A stretch of DNA of 44,369 bases from the NCBI GenBank assembly GCA_021604725.1, contig BQJN01000030.1, positions 1 to 44,369 of the forward strand. The letters are read 5' to 3'. How positions within the stretch are numbered: position 1 is the stretch's first letter; every line of letters starts with the position of its first letter. Source of the stretch: Lysobacteraceae bacterium (GTDB taxonomy: Bacteria; Pseudomonadota; Gammaproteobacteria; Xanthomonadales; BQJN01). The position numbers were made by a program, and so were the translations under genes. This document shows, in pieces, positions 34,032 to 42,639 of this stretch. A model generated the notes under the pieces. It was given only the letters and a program-made list of their open reading frames with translations. It did no database searches and had not been told where the DNA came from.

Positions 34032-35827
34032 TCTGCCGCAAATTGTTCAGGGTCACAGTCAACGGCTTCGACACCGAAAACGCGGTCCAGGGTGAAGCTG
34101 TCGTCTTCAAAATCGCCATGATCGGAAACAAATGAAAAGATACCCTGGTCGCAGGTTGTTTGCTGAAAACTAGCTGAGCCGAAGCGAACCTGGTCAATGG
34201 ACTGACCCGGCGGGCTGCCACCGAAGCTCAGATCGGTTATGAACTCAAGCGAATCGAAAGTGATGGTGTTCGTATCGGCATCGAATACACCCAGGCCACC
34301 GAGCCAAAATTGCAGCGGCTGATCAGCGGCGTAGCTGTACCAGTACAACGCGACCCGTCCGTCTGGCAAAGCCTCAAAGAGAAAACCCTCGCCATCGCGG
34401 CCCTCGGCACCCCATGTCCCGGTTGTGGATTGCGCAGGATGTGAAACAACAATAGATCCGCCGCAGCCGAGGCCCGCCAGCGAGGTCAGTCGCGCAATGG
34501 GCCGGGCATCATTAAAGAACCCATCTGGACCGGCAAACGATAAAACGCCCTGGTTGCAGCCAGTGAAATACACTCGAACGCTACCCCAGTTAACGCGAAC
34601 AACGCTGGCCGGATCAAAGTCACCGAATGTGGTGCCCGAGGTCACCGTCAATTCGTCGAAATAGATCTCGTTGCCGCGTATGTCACCCAGTCCAACAACC
34701 CAAACGTGGGTCTGTCCGTCCGGGCCGTAGGTAAAGAATCCGAGCGCGGCCTGTTTGCCCCCAGGCAGAATAGCGATATTCCAGCCTTCGCCATTGCGGT
34801 CGATGTTGACCCATGAACCGCTATGGCCAGCTTCAATCGGTACCAGTGTTGTGACCTCGCCATCGAGAGCGGCTAGGTCGCGAAGATCAACGATGCCATC
34901 AAGGGTAATGTCTGCCAACAGTCGGTAGTCCTGCTGATACTCGTCGAGCCCAAATAAACTAGACAGAGCGTTGCGATCAGCGTTGCCCACCAGGCCATTG
35001 CCGTTCAGATCGCCTGGCAACAGCGGCAACTTGCGCTCAAGCGTTTGCAGGAACAGCAGATAGCCATTGGCCAATGGACGCGACCCGCCACTCGCGTTCT
35101 CAACGAACACGGTCGTGGTGAAAGTGTTGATATCCTCAAACCGACCCTTGCCGATAAAGCGCAGGTCGTAGCTAGTGTCGTGTCCGGTTCGCGTCTGCCA
35201 CGCCAGTTCCGGATCGAATTGCCGATCTACGGGGTCACCGACCTGAACCACCCATTGGCGGTGACTGGGCATGGTCCCCTGAAAGTATCCTAACAGCCCG
35301 CCTTTGAATGATTCGGTCGAACGCAGCGTATCAACACCGTCAACTGTGTGGCTGCTCATCACCGAATCGAAGAAGGGAAACTGAAGGAACTCCTCGTCTC
35401 CGGTGACTGGATGAAATAGTTGCTCATGAATATCCCACTCCGCCAGATTGGCCGCATCGACTGCCAGCGCACGAGGGTCGAATTTCAAAAAGTCTGAGTC
35501 CGTAAATACCATGCGGGTGAGCACAAATTCGGAAGGAACCCCCTCTGGCAGCTGTATGTTGACGCTATCGGCCCCATCGAATGCGCCTACGACGCCGAAT
35601 TCATCGGTCGAGATCTGGCCGGCATCATCAATGACCGCTCGAAAGCCCCGACCATTGAGTGTGGCAATCAGGTACTCATTTGGAGCACCCGCGGACTGAA
35701 TGGTGACTGCCGACAATCCCCCGATACTCGGGGTATGGGCGTACAGGCCTTCAGGGTTAAAGTCTCCGGCGTCTGCACAAGCCGGCAGAAGTGCCATTGT
35801 CAGCACAATGCGCATAACAGATCGCAT
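34028..35827 (-). CDS. Secreted protein with dockerin-like calcium loops and two GEG repeat domains
   Basis: A 599-residue exported protein with signal peptide MRSVMRIVLTMALLPACADA. The N-terminal region resembles a beta domain (ITIQSAGAPNEYLIATLNGRGF and onward to about 260). Near residues 270-318 are two EF-hand-like loops, GDLNGNGLVGNADRNAL and ADITLDGIVDLRDLAAL, spaced as in type I dockerins. Two GEG domains follow (about 332-450 and 467-585): DRNGEGWNIAILPGGKQAALGFFTY and GRDGEGFLFEALPDGRVALYWYSY, each closed by a Cys-containing strand (TGCNQGVLSF, TTCDQGIFSF). Function unknown; the loops suggest calcium-stabilised secretion, not necessarily a cellulosome. Convergent with the racemase, divergent from the related secreted gene at 36009. 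Confidence 0.78.
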   Translation of the reverse strand: MRSVMRIVLTMALLPACADAGDFNPEGLYAHTPSIGGLSAVTIQSAGAPNEYLIATLNGRGFRAVIDDAGQISTDEFGVVGAFDGADSVNIQLPEGVPSEFVLTRMVFTDSDFLKFDPRALAVDAANLAEWDIHEQLFHPVTGDEEFLQFPFFDSVMSSHTVDGVDTLRSTESFKGGLLGYFQGTMPSHRQWVVQVGDPVDRQFDPELAWQTRTGHDTSYDLRFIGKGRFEDINTFTTTVFVENASGGSRPLANGYLLFLQTLERKLPLLPGDLNGNGLVGNADRNALSSLFGLDEYQQDYRLLADITLDGIVDLRDLAALDGEVTTLVPIEAGHSGSWVNIDRNGEGWNIAILPGGKQAALGFFTYGPDGQTHVWVVGLGDIRGNEIYFDELTVTSGTTFGDFDPASVVRVNWGSVRVYFTGCNQGVLSFAGPDGFFNDARPIARLTSLAGLGCGGSIVVSHPAQSTTGTWGAEGRDGEGFLFEALPDGRVALYWYSYAADQPLQFWLGGLGVFDADTNTITFDSLEFITDLSFGGSPPGQSIDQVRFGSASFQQTTCDQGIFSFVSDHGDFEDDSFTLDRVFGVEAVDCDPEQFAAD

Positions 35828-35968
35828 GGTCGGCGTATCCTGAAAGAAAAAAGACCTCTTTTCTACACATTACTACGACGCCATTCGTAGAACAATCGGC
35901 GAGTGCTTATGCGCATTTAACGATTTTTTGCTCCGACACAGGTAGACTGTCGCGCTGAAACAAGGGCT

Positions 35969-35982
35969 GTAGTGATCACTAC
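35969..35982. promoter_or_regulatory. 14-bp perfect palindrome GTAGTGATCACTAC
   Basis: A perfect palindrome 26 bp upstream of the start codon at 36009, inside the 181-bp divergent spacer between two secreted-protein genes. A second inverted repeat, CTACGA-CGCCAT-TCGTAG, lies near 35874-35891. Either could be an operator; no regulator gene is adjacent. Confidence 0.35.
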
Positions 35983-36008
35983 CGTCCACAGACCTTTCTG
36001 GAGATTTG

Positions 36009-37058
36009 ATGAAAACACTGATTCGAAGCGCGGCCATTGCCGCCTTGTTGGGTGCCGCACCGGTTCACGCCCTGATGCCGGAAAGCGGTATCTACGTCAT
36101 CGATGGCCTTGGTGGCGTTGGCCTGGATATCGAGATTCAGGACAATCTGCTGGGCATGGGCATCTACACCTACGACCCGGACAGCGGCGACCCCTTGTTC
36201 TACACCAGCGCCAATGTCATCGATAACGCTGGCCACTACGAAGGTACGCTGGACTACAACTCTGGCGGCTCGAGCCTGGGTGGCGTGTTCATGCAGCATG
36301 ATGTCATCATCGGCGGCGGTGGTTCGGTCACCATCGATTTTGAGAATGAGCAAGGCGGCACCATCACCTTTACCGAGCCCGAGCTGCTTGCTGGCATCGC
36401 CGCCAAGGGCACAGGTCCGGTTTCGTATCCGATGCAGCGTGCCTTCTTCGGCTTTGGCGTCGACCCGATACGACGCTTGCTGGGTCGCTGGACCGTCACC
36501 GTTGACTATTCATTTTGGTACCCGGAAGTACCTTACGAAGGCGATTCGTTCATTTTCGATACCTACGTGGAAACGGACGAAGGCAACTTCGTAAACGGCT
36601 GTCGCCCGTCAAGCCTGGTCAACGTAGCGTGCGGCCAGTTGGACCTTTTCAATCACGGCATTGCTGGTGTGTATGACGAGATGACTGGCGAATTCTTGAT
36701 TTTGGTAGACGACTCACCAGACACGTTTCGGGAGTACTATTTCCCAATGGTTGGCAATCAGGTCGCCTCTGGCGAAAACGAACTGTACCTCAAGCCCGAC
36801 CAGCGCAATGGCATTATCCATCCAGCGGTAATGGCCAGGACTGCATCAGGCACTGGCATCAATGGCGGCGATGGACCCGCAAGTGTCGCCGACGTCAAAG
36901 CCTCTGAGTCGACTTGGTCTGCCCGGCCGGCTGCTCGATTGCCGCTAAAAGGCGCAGTTGCGACATCGTTGACCACCACTGAGAAAGCTGAGCGTCGTCG
37001 CGAGATGATGGCGAAACTGGCGCGTTTCCTGGAAAACCAAAAGCTTCAGCTTCAATAG
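36009..37058 (+). CDS. Secreted protein with GEG-related beta domain
   Basis: A 349-residue exported protein. The ATG at 36009 has GGAG five bases upstream and starts a signal peptide (MKTLIRSAAIAALLGAAPVHA). The mature N-terminus, SGIYVIDGLGGVGLDIEIQD, LLGMGIYTYDPDSGDPLFYTS and YEGTLDYNSGGSSLGG, repeats the design of the GEG domains of the two neighbouring proteins (G..Y, glycine turn, IEIQ strand, Y-T-Y-D, then a G-rich strand) with more divergence. Two cysteines in the middle (NGCRPSSLVNVACG) may pair. A charged, helical C-terminus ends KLARFLENQKLQLQ. Function unknown. Its spacer is shared with the gene at 34028-35827, suggesting co-regulation. Confidence 0.72.
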   Translation: MKTLIRSAAIAALLGAAPVHALMPESGIYVIDGLGGVGLDIEIQDNLLGMGIYTYDPDSGDPLFYTSANVIDNAGHYEGTLDYNSGGSSLGGVFMQHDVIIGGGGSVTIDFENEQGGTITFTEPELLAGIAAKGTGPVSYPMQRAFFGFGVDPIRRLLGRWTVTVDYSFWYPEVPYEGDSFIFDTYVETDEGNFVNGCRPSSLVNVACGQLDLFNHGIAGVYDEMTGEFLILVDDSPDTFREYYFPMVGNQVASGENELYLKPDQRNGIIHPAVMARTASGTGINGGDGPASVADVKASESTWSARPAARLPLKGAVATSLTTTEKAERRREMMAKLARFLENQKLQLQ

Positions 37059-37138
37059 CTGGATTCGAGCGTCTGCGAAAATATCGTCGACGCTGACCCT
37101 GGCACAGGGACGTGCCAGCTGCCGTCAAACAAGGGTTC

Positions 37139-38179
37139 TCAGTAAAACCTGTCGATCACTGAAACCCCCGTCTGTTCGAAGCGATCCATGTTCGGCAGTT
37201 CTGCCGCCGCTTCGCCCAGCGTCATCGTTCGTCCGACCAGCTTTGCCGGCGCCAGCTCACCGCTTTCAATCATCGCCAGCATCGGACCATAACAATGGGC
37301 CTGCATGCCATGGCTACCGACAATTTCCAGCTCTCGGGCCACCACAAGGTCCATCGGCAACGAAGGATGCTTGTCGTCACCAGCCAACAGGCCAACCTGA
37401 ACATGCCGACCGCGCTTGGCCAGGCAGGCGATGGAATTGAAACTGGTCACCGGACTGCCTAGCGCGTCAATGGACACGTGGACGCCGCCGGCACTGGCCT
37501 CCATTACCTGGGGGACCACGTTGGAAGTCCTTGCATTTACTCCGACTTCGGCACCGAGTTCGCCAGCAAGAGCGAGCTTGCGGTCGTCTATATCAACGGC
37601 GATCACTCTGGCACCCATGGCCCGACCGATCATGATCGCTGACAGACCGACACCGCCGCAGCCATGTACTGCCAGCCACTGCTCAGGACCCACGCCGCCC
37701 TGGGCCACCACGGCACGAAAGGCGGTGACGAATCGACACCCCAGGCTGGCCGCCGTGACAAAGTCGATAGATTCCGGCAAGGCCACCAGGTTGGTGTCGG
37801 CAAAGTCGATCGCCACGTACTGCGCAAACGAGCCCCAATGGGTAAAGCCAGGCTGAAACTGGCGATCACACACCTGGTGCTGGCCAGCATCACACTGCGG
37901 ACAAGCTCCACAGCCACAAACGAAGGGCACCGTCACGCGATCGTCTACTCGCCAGTTACGGACCTGGCTACCGACCGCCTCAACGATGCCAGCCAACTCG
38001 TGGCCTGGAACATGTGGCAATCGGATATCGGCATCATGTCCTTGCCATCCATGCCAATCGCTTAAGCACAAACCGCTGGCCATCACGCGAATAACCACCC
38101 CTTGCGCGGGTGGAACTGGATCGTCGGCCACCTCAACGTTGATCGGACCTCGAAACGCTCGATAAACCGCAGCTTTCAT
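37139..38179 (-). CDS. Zinc-dependent alcohol dehydrogenase family protein
   Basis: A 346-residue medium-chain dehydrogenase. Catalytic zinc ligands are Cys38 ([11 protein letters not shown]) and His60-Glu61 ([13 protein letters not shown]). The structural zinc site has Cys90, Cys93, Cys96 and Cys104 ([17 protein letters not shown]). The nucleotide-binding loop is [14 protein letters not shown] (about 171-184), followed by [11 protein letters not shown] with an acidic residue that favours NAD(H). Oxidises an alcohol of unknown identity. Alone on its strand; the small membrane protein at 38312 is divergent. Confidence 0.92.
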   Translation of the reverse strand: MKAAVYRAFRGPINVEVADDPVPPAQGVVIRVMASGLCLSDWHGWQGHDADIRLPHVPGHELAGIVEAVGSQVRNWRVDDRVTVPFVCGCGACPQCDAGQHQVCDRQFQPGFTHWGSFAQYVAIDFADTNLVALPESIDFVTAASLGCRFVTAFRAVVAQGGVGPEQWLAVHGCGGVGLSAIMIGRAMGARVIAVDIDDRKLALAGELGAEVGVNARTSNVVPQVMEASAGGVHVSIDALGSPVTSFNSIACLAKRGRHVQVGLLAGDDKHPSLPMDLVVARELEIVGSHGMQAHCYGPMLAMIESGELAPAKLVGRTMTLGEAAAELPNMDRFEQTGVSVIDRFY

Positions 38180-38311
38180 GCAAATCTACTCCCATCCTGG
38201 CCAAAGCTGGCCAATGCCCGCGACCACAAGCTACCAAAAACAGCGCGATTGTTGGTTGAGGCGTGCGCTGTAGTATGCCGTGATTGTGAAGAAGTCACTT
38301 TCGAGGTGAGA

Positions 38312-38575
38312 ATGAAATATTTGTTTGGCGTCGTGTTACCAATGATTTTTCAGATTCTAGTGGTGTTCATTGTTATTGATCTGAACACCGGAAATGGGTC
38401 CTGGGCAGGGTTGGGGGCGCTATTGGTCGGGCTGATCGCGATTCCAGCGACGGCGATCGCCAACGCGGCATATTTGGCCAGTACCGACCAAGCGCTTTAC
38501 AAGACGTTGCCGCGTTGTTTTGGTCTGGCACTGCTAGCGCCGATACTGTTCGGACTGGTCGTGTTGATCGCATAG
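38312..38575 (+). CDS. Small hydrophobic membrane protein, unrecognised
   Basis: An 87-residue protein from the ATG at 38312, which has CGAGGTGAG just upstream; the longer open frame from 38102 is antisense to the alcohol dehydrogenase start. Three transmembrane helices are visible: MKYLFGVVLPMIFQILVVFIVIDL, WAGLGALLVGLIAIPATAIANAAYLA and FGLALLAPILFGLVVLIA. No family is recognised. The stop codon is followed by a small GGGAC-G-GTCCC palindrome and then by the convergent ridA-like gene. Confidence 0.7.
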   Translation: MKYLFGVVLPMIFQILVVFIVIDLNTGNGSWAGLGALLVGLIAIPATAIANAAYLASTDQALYKTLPRCFGLALLAPILFGLVVLIA

Positions 38576-38614
38576 GGACGGTCCCGCGAGATTGATTGGC
38601 CCACTCAAAACCGC

Positions 38615-39001
38615 CTATGCCTGCAATGGCACCTCGGCGATGCACTCGATCTCTACCAAGGCGTCGAGCGGGTTTTGCCGCACAGCTACAGTAGTTCGGG
38701 CCGGCTTGTGACCCGCCAACAGGCTTTCGTACACGCGGTTCATGCCAGCAAAATCGTCCATCGATTTCAGGTAAACATTGGTCTTCGCAATATTGTTCAA
38801 CGTCAGACCTTTTGCTGCCAACACCAGCTCCAGGTTTGCAAAAACCCTTGCTGTTTGTTGTTCGATCGTTGTTCCGACCAACTGCATGGTGTCGGGATCC
38901 AATGGCGTTTGTCCTGAACAAAACAGCAAGTTGCCCACCTGCATGGCGTGACAATACGGCCCTATAGCCGCCGGAGCATTATCGACATCGAGTGCTTTCA
39001 T
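38615..39001 (-). CDS. RidA family protein (imine/enamine deaminase)
   Basis: A 128-residue RidA/YjgF family member. RidA hydrolyses the reactive 2-aminoacrylate and related imines made by PLP dehydratases. The family segments are present: AIGPYCHAMQVGNLLFCSGQTPLDP, VFANLELVLAAKGLTLNNIAKTNVYL, then Arg102 in PARTTVAV (the carboxylate-binding Arg) and the VEIECIA strand. A detoxifying partner for the serine dehydratases in the window is plausible biochemically, but it lies 20 kb away. No same-strand neighbour is close; it is 39 bp from the convergent small membrane protein. Confidence 0.93.
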   Translation of the reverse strand: MKALDVDNAPAAIGPYCHAMQVGNLLFCSGQTPLDPDTMQLVGTTIEQQTARVFANLELVLAAKGLTLNNIAKTNVYLKSMDDFAGMNRVYESLLAGHKPARTTVAVRQNPLDALVEIECIAEVPLQA

Positions 39002-39033
39002 GGATCTATTATTGCCGTTTTGGACTCCGATAT

Positions 39034-39308
39034 CTTAAGGAAGCTCTGATTAATTTCGCATATGACTCTGGCCTACGGAGCAGTTCGCAATCGAGGCTTT
39101 CCTTCGATAGCATGCTCACTGCCTGGTGAGAAGGAATAACGAAGAGTGCGGGCTGCTCTGTAGGCCCCGCAGGGCTTGGCCTGAAGCGCACATCTGCGTT
39201 GTTCCATCCCTGGCCAAGGGCTACGGCCATTACCTGCGGAATGCGCCTAGCAGCTGCACGCTTCAGGTCAAGCAGAGCCGCATTCGAATTAATCAGAGCT
39301 TCCTTAAG
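39034..39308. mobile_element. MITE-like element, 275 bp with 22-bp perfect terminal inverted repeats
   Basis: The ends 39034-39055 and 39287-39308 are perfect 22-bp inverted repeats (inner core GGAAGCTCTGATTAAT). The outermost CTTAAG is itself palindromic, so a TTAA or CTTAAG target duplication cannot be separated from the repeat. No transposase frame is present inside, and the interior has no other obvious gene; it includes one CCAGGGATGG hairpin. The right end lies within the 3' end of the acyltransferase gene and supplies its last four codons and stop. This looks like a non-autonomous insertion element; the parent IS is unknown. Confidence 0.75.
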
Positions 39309-40351
39309 CCAAACAGCGGCCTTAGCCAGCCAACTCGGCGAATCACCAACTCATAGCAGAGCAGGCACCCGCCCAAGGTTAGCGACAGTACCGCGACAAA
39401 CTTTATTGCCAGGTTCATGTCAGCTGGGAACAGCCAGGCCGCTGCCAGATAAAGAAAAACCATGTGCACGATATAGACCGGATACGCCGCCTGGCTGAGG
39501 TAGGTCAATACTCGGCTCGGTCGATTCAGGTGACGGTAGCCGAACGCCAACACCGCCAGCACCCAGGCGTTCGATTCAATCGATAGCAGGTAGCTCGGCG
39601 TCACCGCCAGTAGCTGAGAACTACGATGGGCGAACAGAACAACAGCGATCATCAACAACAACCAGCGCCATCGCCCAATGCGCTGCCAGAATGGCTCACC
39701 GCAATAAACGAACAGGTAACCAAACAGGAACGCCAACAACCCGAGCACGAATCCGTGCGCTGTCATCGCGTACAGCTCATAGGGCAGGGGTTTCAGTAGC
39801 CACGCCTCGGCACAGAATACGACGACGAGAATCAGCCAGCCGAGGGGGCTGGCCAGCACTTCGCGCAAACGGCGGGTCCAGTTCCGATTTACCTGACGTT
39901 GCAGCAGGACAAACAAAGGCAGCAGGCACAGGGTATAGACGAATATATTGCCCAAAAACCAAAGGTGGCCGGGTCCTGGGCTGTAGCTGAGCGGCCATTG
40001 GTAGTACCACTGCAAGATAACCATATGCAGCGGAACGATGCACAAGGCACCAAATACCAATGGCAACAGTATGCGCCTGCTGCGCTCGACGATCAGTTCG
40101 CCCGCACTGCGCCGGCCGAAGGCAAGGCAAACGCCCATGCCGGACACAAAAAACAACAGCGGTATGCGCCAGATGTTGAGTAGCGTCATCGCTGGCCAGA
40201 TCGCTTCGAAGGCCGGTACATGCGCGATAAAGCCGGCCATTATTCCCCAGCTTTGGAACGCGACTGCCACGTGATAGAGCAACAGCAAGCCAATGGCGAT
40301 CACCCGCAAGTAGTCGATATCGTGACGTCGATCAGTGCTTGCTGCGCTCAT
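39293..40351 (-). CDS. Acyltransferase 3 family membrane protein
   Basis: A 352-residue integral membrane acyltransferase (OafA/MdoC type). It opens RRHDIDYLRVIAIGLLLLYHVAVAFQSW, with the family's R-x-x-x-x-D-x-L-R and the catalytic-type His. It continues with about ten helices (IPLLFFVSGMGVCLAFGRR, HLWFLGNIFVYTLCLLPLF and onward). It should transfer an acyl group to a periplasmic glycan or small molecule. The final residues L-R-K-L and the stop codon come from the MITE-like element at 39034-39308, so the native C-terminus has been replaced; the catalytic body looks intact. The start codon is 2 bp after the ankyrin gene, so they form an operon. Confidence 0.9.
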   Translation of the reverse strand: MSAASTDRRHDIDYLRVIAIGLLLLYHVAVAFQSWGIMAGFIAHVPAFEAIWPAMTLLNIWRIPLLFFVSGMGVCLAFGRRSAGELIVERSRRILLPLVFGALCIVPLHMVILQWYYQWPLSYSPGPGHLWFLGNIFVYTLCLLPLFVLLQRQVNRNWTRRLREVLASPLGWLILVVVFCAEAWLLKPLPYELYAMTAHGFVLGLLAFLFGYLFVYCGEPFWQRIGRWRWLLLMIAVVLFAHRSSQLLAVTPSYLLSIESNAWVLAVLAFGYRHLNRPSRVLTYLSQAAYPVYIVHMVFLYLAAAWLFPADMNLAIKFVAVLSLTLGGCLLCYELVIRRVGWLRPLFGLRKL

Positions 40352-40353
40352 CG

Positions 40354-40956
40354 TTAGAGCTGCAACTTCGCTGCAATCACCGGCCGCACGGTCTTCAGTT
40401 GTTCGTAGTCGAGCTTAAGGCCCATTGGCGCCAGTGACTGGCCGATCGCATCGTAGAATGGTTTGACCTGATCGAATGGGGCGGCGACCGAGTCGTAGGC
40501 CGTACTGCCATAGTTGTTCTTGATGGTGGTGTTGACACCGTGCTGCAGCAAGGCATCAACAATCTGCGGGCGACCGAAAAAGGCTGCCGTATGCAACGCG
40601 GTTGAGCCGTCGCCGTTAGTGACGTCCAGGTCCGCCCCAGCGTCAATTAGCACTATCGCAATTTCGGTTTGCCCGAACAAAGCGGCACTGATCAGCGGGC
40701 TGGAGCCACCAAAAGGCTCGGCGACATTGAGGTCAGAGCCGGCGGCTATATGCGCTTTTACGACCGCAACGTCACCTGCGACCACCGCCGTGTGCAGATC
40801 GACGCTGGGTGCCGCTATTGCGCCGTCTTCGCTTGTGCCGGAGGTGGCGGTGGATGCGGTCGACTGATCTTCACAGCCAACCAGAAATGCGGCGAGCAGG
40901 ACACTCACGCAAGTCCGCAGGGTTGTGGTTCTAAAACTACTCAATCTGATATTCAT
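40354..40956 (-). CDS. Ankyrin-repeat lipoprotein
   Basis: A 200-residue protein from the ATG at 40956, which has AAAGGAAAG upstream; the longer frame to 41151 is not protein-like. The signal ends in a lipobox, LLAAFLVGC (Cys near residue 27), so it is an exported lipoprotein. Ankyrin repeats follow (about 50-150): DLHTAVVAGDVAVVKAHIAAGSDLNV, SPLISAALFGQTEIAIVLIDAGADLDV and TALHTAAFFGRPQIVDALLQHGVNTTI. A short helical C-terminus ends the chain. Likely a periplasmic protein-protein interaction module; partner unknown. Cotranscribed with the acyltransferase gene 2 bp downstream. Confidence 0.9.
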   Translation of the reverse strand: MNIRLSSFRTTTLRTCVSVLLAAFLVGCEDQSTASTATSGTSEDGAIAAPSVDLHTAVVAGDVAVVKAHIAAGSDLNVAEPFGGSSPLISAALFGQTEIAIVLIDAGADLDVTNGDGSTALHTAAFFGRPQIVDALLQHGVNTTIKNNYGSTAYDSVAAPFDQVKPFYDAIGQSLAPMGLKLDYEQLKTVRPVIAAKLQL

Positions 40957-41008
40957 TACTGCTTTCCTTTGATCTAGCGACAGCCTGTTCAGGCATAGGA
41001 AGTCATCT

Positions 41009-41027
41009 GCCACCCGCGCAGGGTGGC
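41009..41027. other. Stem-loop GCCACCC-GCGCA-GGGTGGC
   Basis: A perfect 7-bp stem with a 5-nt loop in the 115-bp gap between the ABC permease and the ankyrin gene, both on the minus strand. No T-run follows on either strand, so it is not a classical terminator. It may modulate transcript ends or be a repeat remnant. Confidence 0.4.
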
Positions 41028-41071
41028 CAGAGTGACGTAGGGGTAGTGCGCCGATGAGACGCTGAAAATGT

Positions 41072-41749
41072 TTACAAGAAGTCGCGCTTGCGCGATTGCA
41101 GCCAGTAGGTGATCGCAAGGCAGGCCAGCACAAATGCAAACTCTGCTGCAACGATCTGCAAGGCTGCCGCGTTCCAGACCGGGGCGGCCGCTTCTATGTT
41201 TGCGCGTATGCCCTCAATACTGGACAGCCAGAACATGAACATCGACAAGCAAATGTTGGTGATCGACATCACAACGATGGTCCAGTTCTGTGATTCGCTA
41301 ATAAGGCCCACCGATAAAACCAGCACGAATACGGCAAACAATTCGAGCATCAAGATGGTGGCGTAGACCAGCAAACCGTTGGGTATCGCCGCTTGGCTGT
41401 AAATCACCATGACCATGCCCAGGTACAACAGCAACCAGAAGCCAAGGAAGGTCATCAAGTTGGCGCACACTTTTGCATGCGAGTATTGATTGAAGGTGAT
41501 CGGCAGGCTGAGTATGAAGGCCAGCGTCTGGTCGCTGCGCTCGGTGTTTACGGTAACGGTCACCAGATGAGCTCCCGCAACGATAATCATCGACAGCAAA
41601 ATCACCGAGCCTGCGTAGAATGGGCCTTTGCTCTCGACCGTTAACAAACCCAGACCGATCAAGCCGACAATGAAGTACAGGCCAAGCGGCACGGCATTGA
41701 GACGAATGTCTTTGATGATCAGTCGATTGATGATGGAAGGATGACTCAT
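41072..41749 (-). CDS. ABC transporter permease (ABC-2 type)
   Basis: A 225-residue integral membrane protein with six predicted helices, beginning MSHPSIINRLIIKDIRLNAVPLGLYFIVGLIGLGLL and containing the ABC-2-like segment ERSDQTLAFILSLPITFNQYSHAKVCANLMTFLGFWLLLYLG. It forms the membrane part of the transporter whose ATPase is encoded immediately upstream, with a 4-bp overlap (41746-41749). Substrate unknown; in YtrA-type operons a role in envelope stress or antibiotic response has been reported. Confidence 0.88.
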   Translation of the reverse strand: MSHPSIINRLIIKDIRLNAVPLGLYFIVGLIGLGLLTVESKGPFYAGSVILLSMIIVAGAHLVTVTVNTERSDQTLAFILSLPITFNQYSHAKVCANLMTFLGFWLLLYLGMVMVIYSQAAIPNGLLVYATILMLELFAVFVLVLSVGLISESQNWTIVVMSITNICLSMFMFWLSSIEGIRANIEAAAPVWNAAALQIVAAEFAFVLACLAITYWLQSRKRDFL

Positions 41750-42639
41750 GATGGCGCTCCGCTTCTTTTGGCCTCGACTTCGGCGACGAATACTTCCTCA
41801 AGATTCATGTGCTCGACGCCCTGAATGGTGGCACCGCTGGCGGTCAGATCATGCAGTAGGTCATCGCCAAAATGCTGCACCGTCAGAGTTGCCGTATGCC
41901 CGTGCTGAATGACTTCGCGGATGCGCCCGTTAACCTCAATCGCCTGGTCGGTTGTAAGGCGTACCCGTCGCCAGTCTTCGATGAACGACTCCTTGTCCTG
42001 GCTGTTGACGATCACGCCGCGGTCGATGAAGGTGATCAGGTCGGACAGTTGTTCAACGTCCTGTGTGTTGTGCGAAGAGAACAATATGCTGCGCTCATCA
42101 TCGGCCAGGACCAGCATCAGCTCGTTCAACACTTCCTTGCGCGCCACCGGGTCCAAACCGGTGGTCGGCTCGTCCAGGATCAAAAAGCCAGGATGGCGCG
42201 CCAGAATAAGCAACAAACTGGCCTTGACCCGCTGGCCGTGGGACATGCCCTTGATTTTTTGCTCCTTGATCAAATCAAAGGACTTGAGCAATTTGTCAGC
42301 GTAAAGCTGATCCCATTGCTCTGGAAAGATGCTTTCGACAAAGCGCATATGCCAGCTTAGCGTCATGTTTTTGTACAGACGCAAGTCCTCTGAAGCGAAG
42401 CCTATATCGCGCTTGGCCAAAGCTTGGGCCTGCGGGATGGGCTGCCCTAGAACCTCAATCTGACCCTGATCGGCCGCCATCAAACCCATCAGGATCCGAA
42501 TCACCGTCGACTTGCCGGCACCATTGGGCCCAATCAAGCCCATGACACCACCGCGCTCGAGCTCAAGATCAATGTCCTGCAGCTTGAAGTGGGTGAACTG
42601 CCGAGACACATGGCTCAGCCGAAACGCGAAATCACTCAT
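41746..42639 (-). CDS. ABC transporter ATP-binding protein (YtrB-like)
   Basis: A 297-residue ATPase. Walker A is GPNGAGKST (37-45). The signature is MSHGQRVKASLL, so the usual LSGGQ reads MSHGQ. Walker B is FLILDEPTTGLDP, followed by the H-loop SSHNTQDVEQL. A C-terminal extension of about 80 residues (after about 215) is typical of this ABC-2 exporter class. It overlaps the GntR regulator by 8 bp and the permease by 4 bp, a fully coupled operon. Confidence 0.95.
   Translation of the reverse strand: MSDFAFRLSHVSRQFTHFKLQDIDLELERGGVMGLIGPNGAGKSTVIRILMGLMAADQGQIEVLGQPIPQAQALAKRDIGFASEDLRLYKNMTLSWHMRFVESIFPEQWDQLYADKLLKSFDLIKEQKIKGMSHGQRVKASLLLILARHPGFLILDEPTTGLDPVARKEVLNELMLVLADDERSILFSSHNTQDVEQLSDLITFIDRGVIVNSQDKESFIEDWRRVRLTTDQAIEVNGRIREVIQHGHTATLTVQHFGDDLLHDLTASGATIQGVEHMNLEEVFVAEVEAKRSGAPS

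Noticed and set aside
34028-35827. Cellulosome dockerin protein
   Set aside because: The paired calcium loops look dockerin-like, but no cohesin, scaffoldin or glycoside hydrolase is nearby and free-standing dockerin-like loops are common in secreted proteins.
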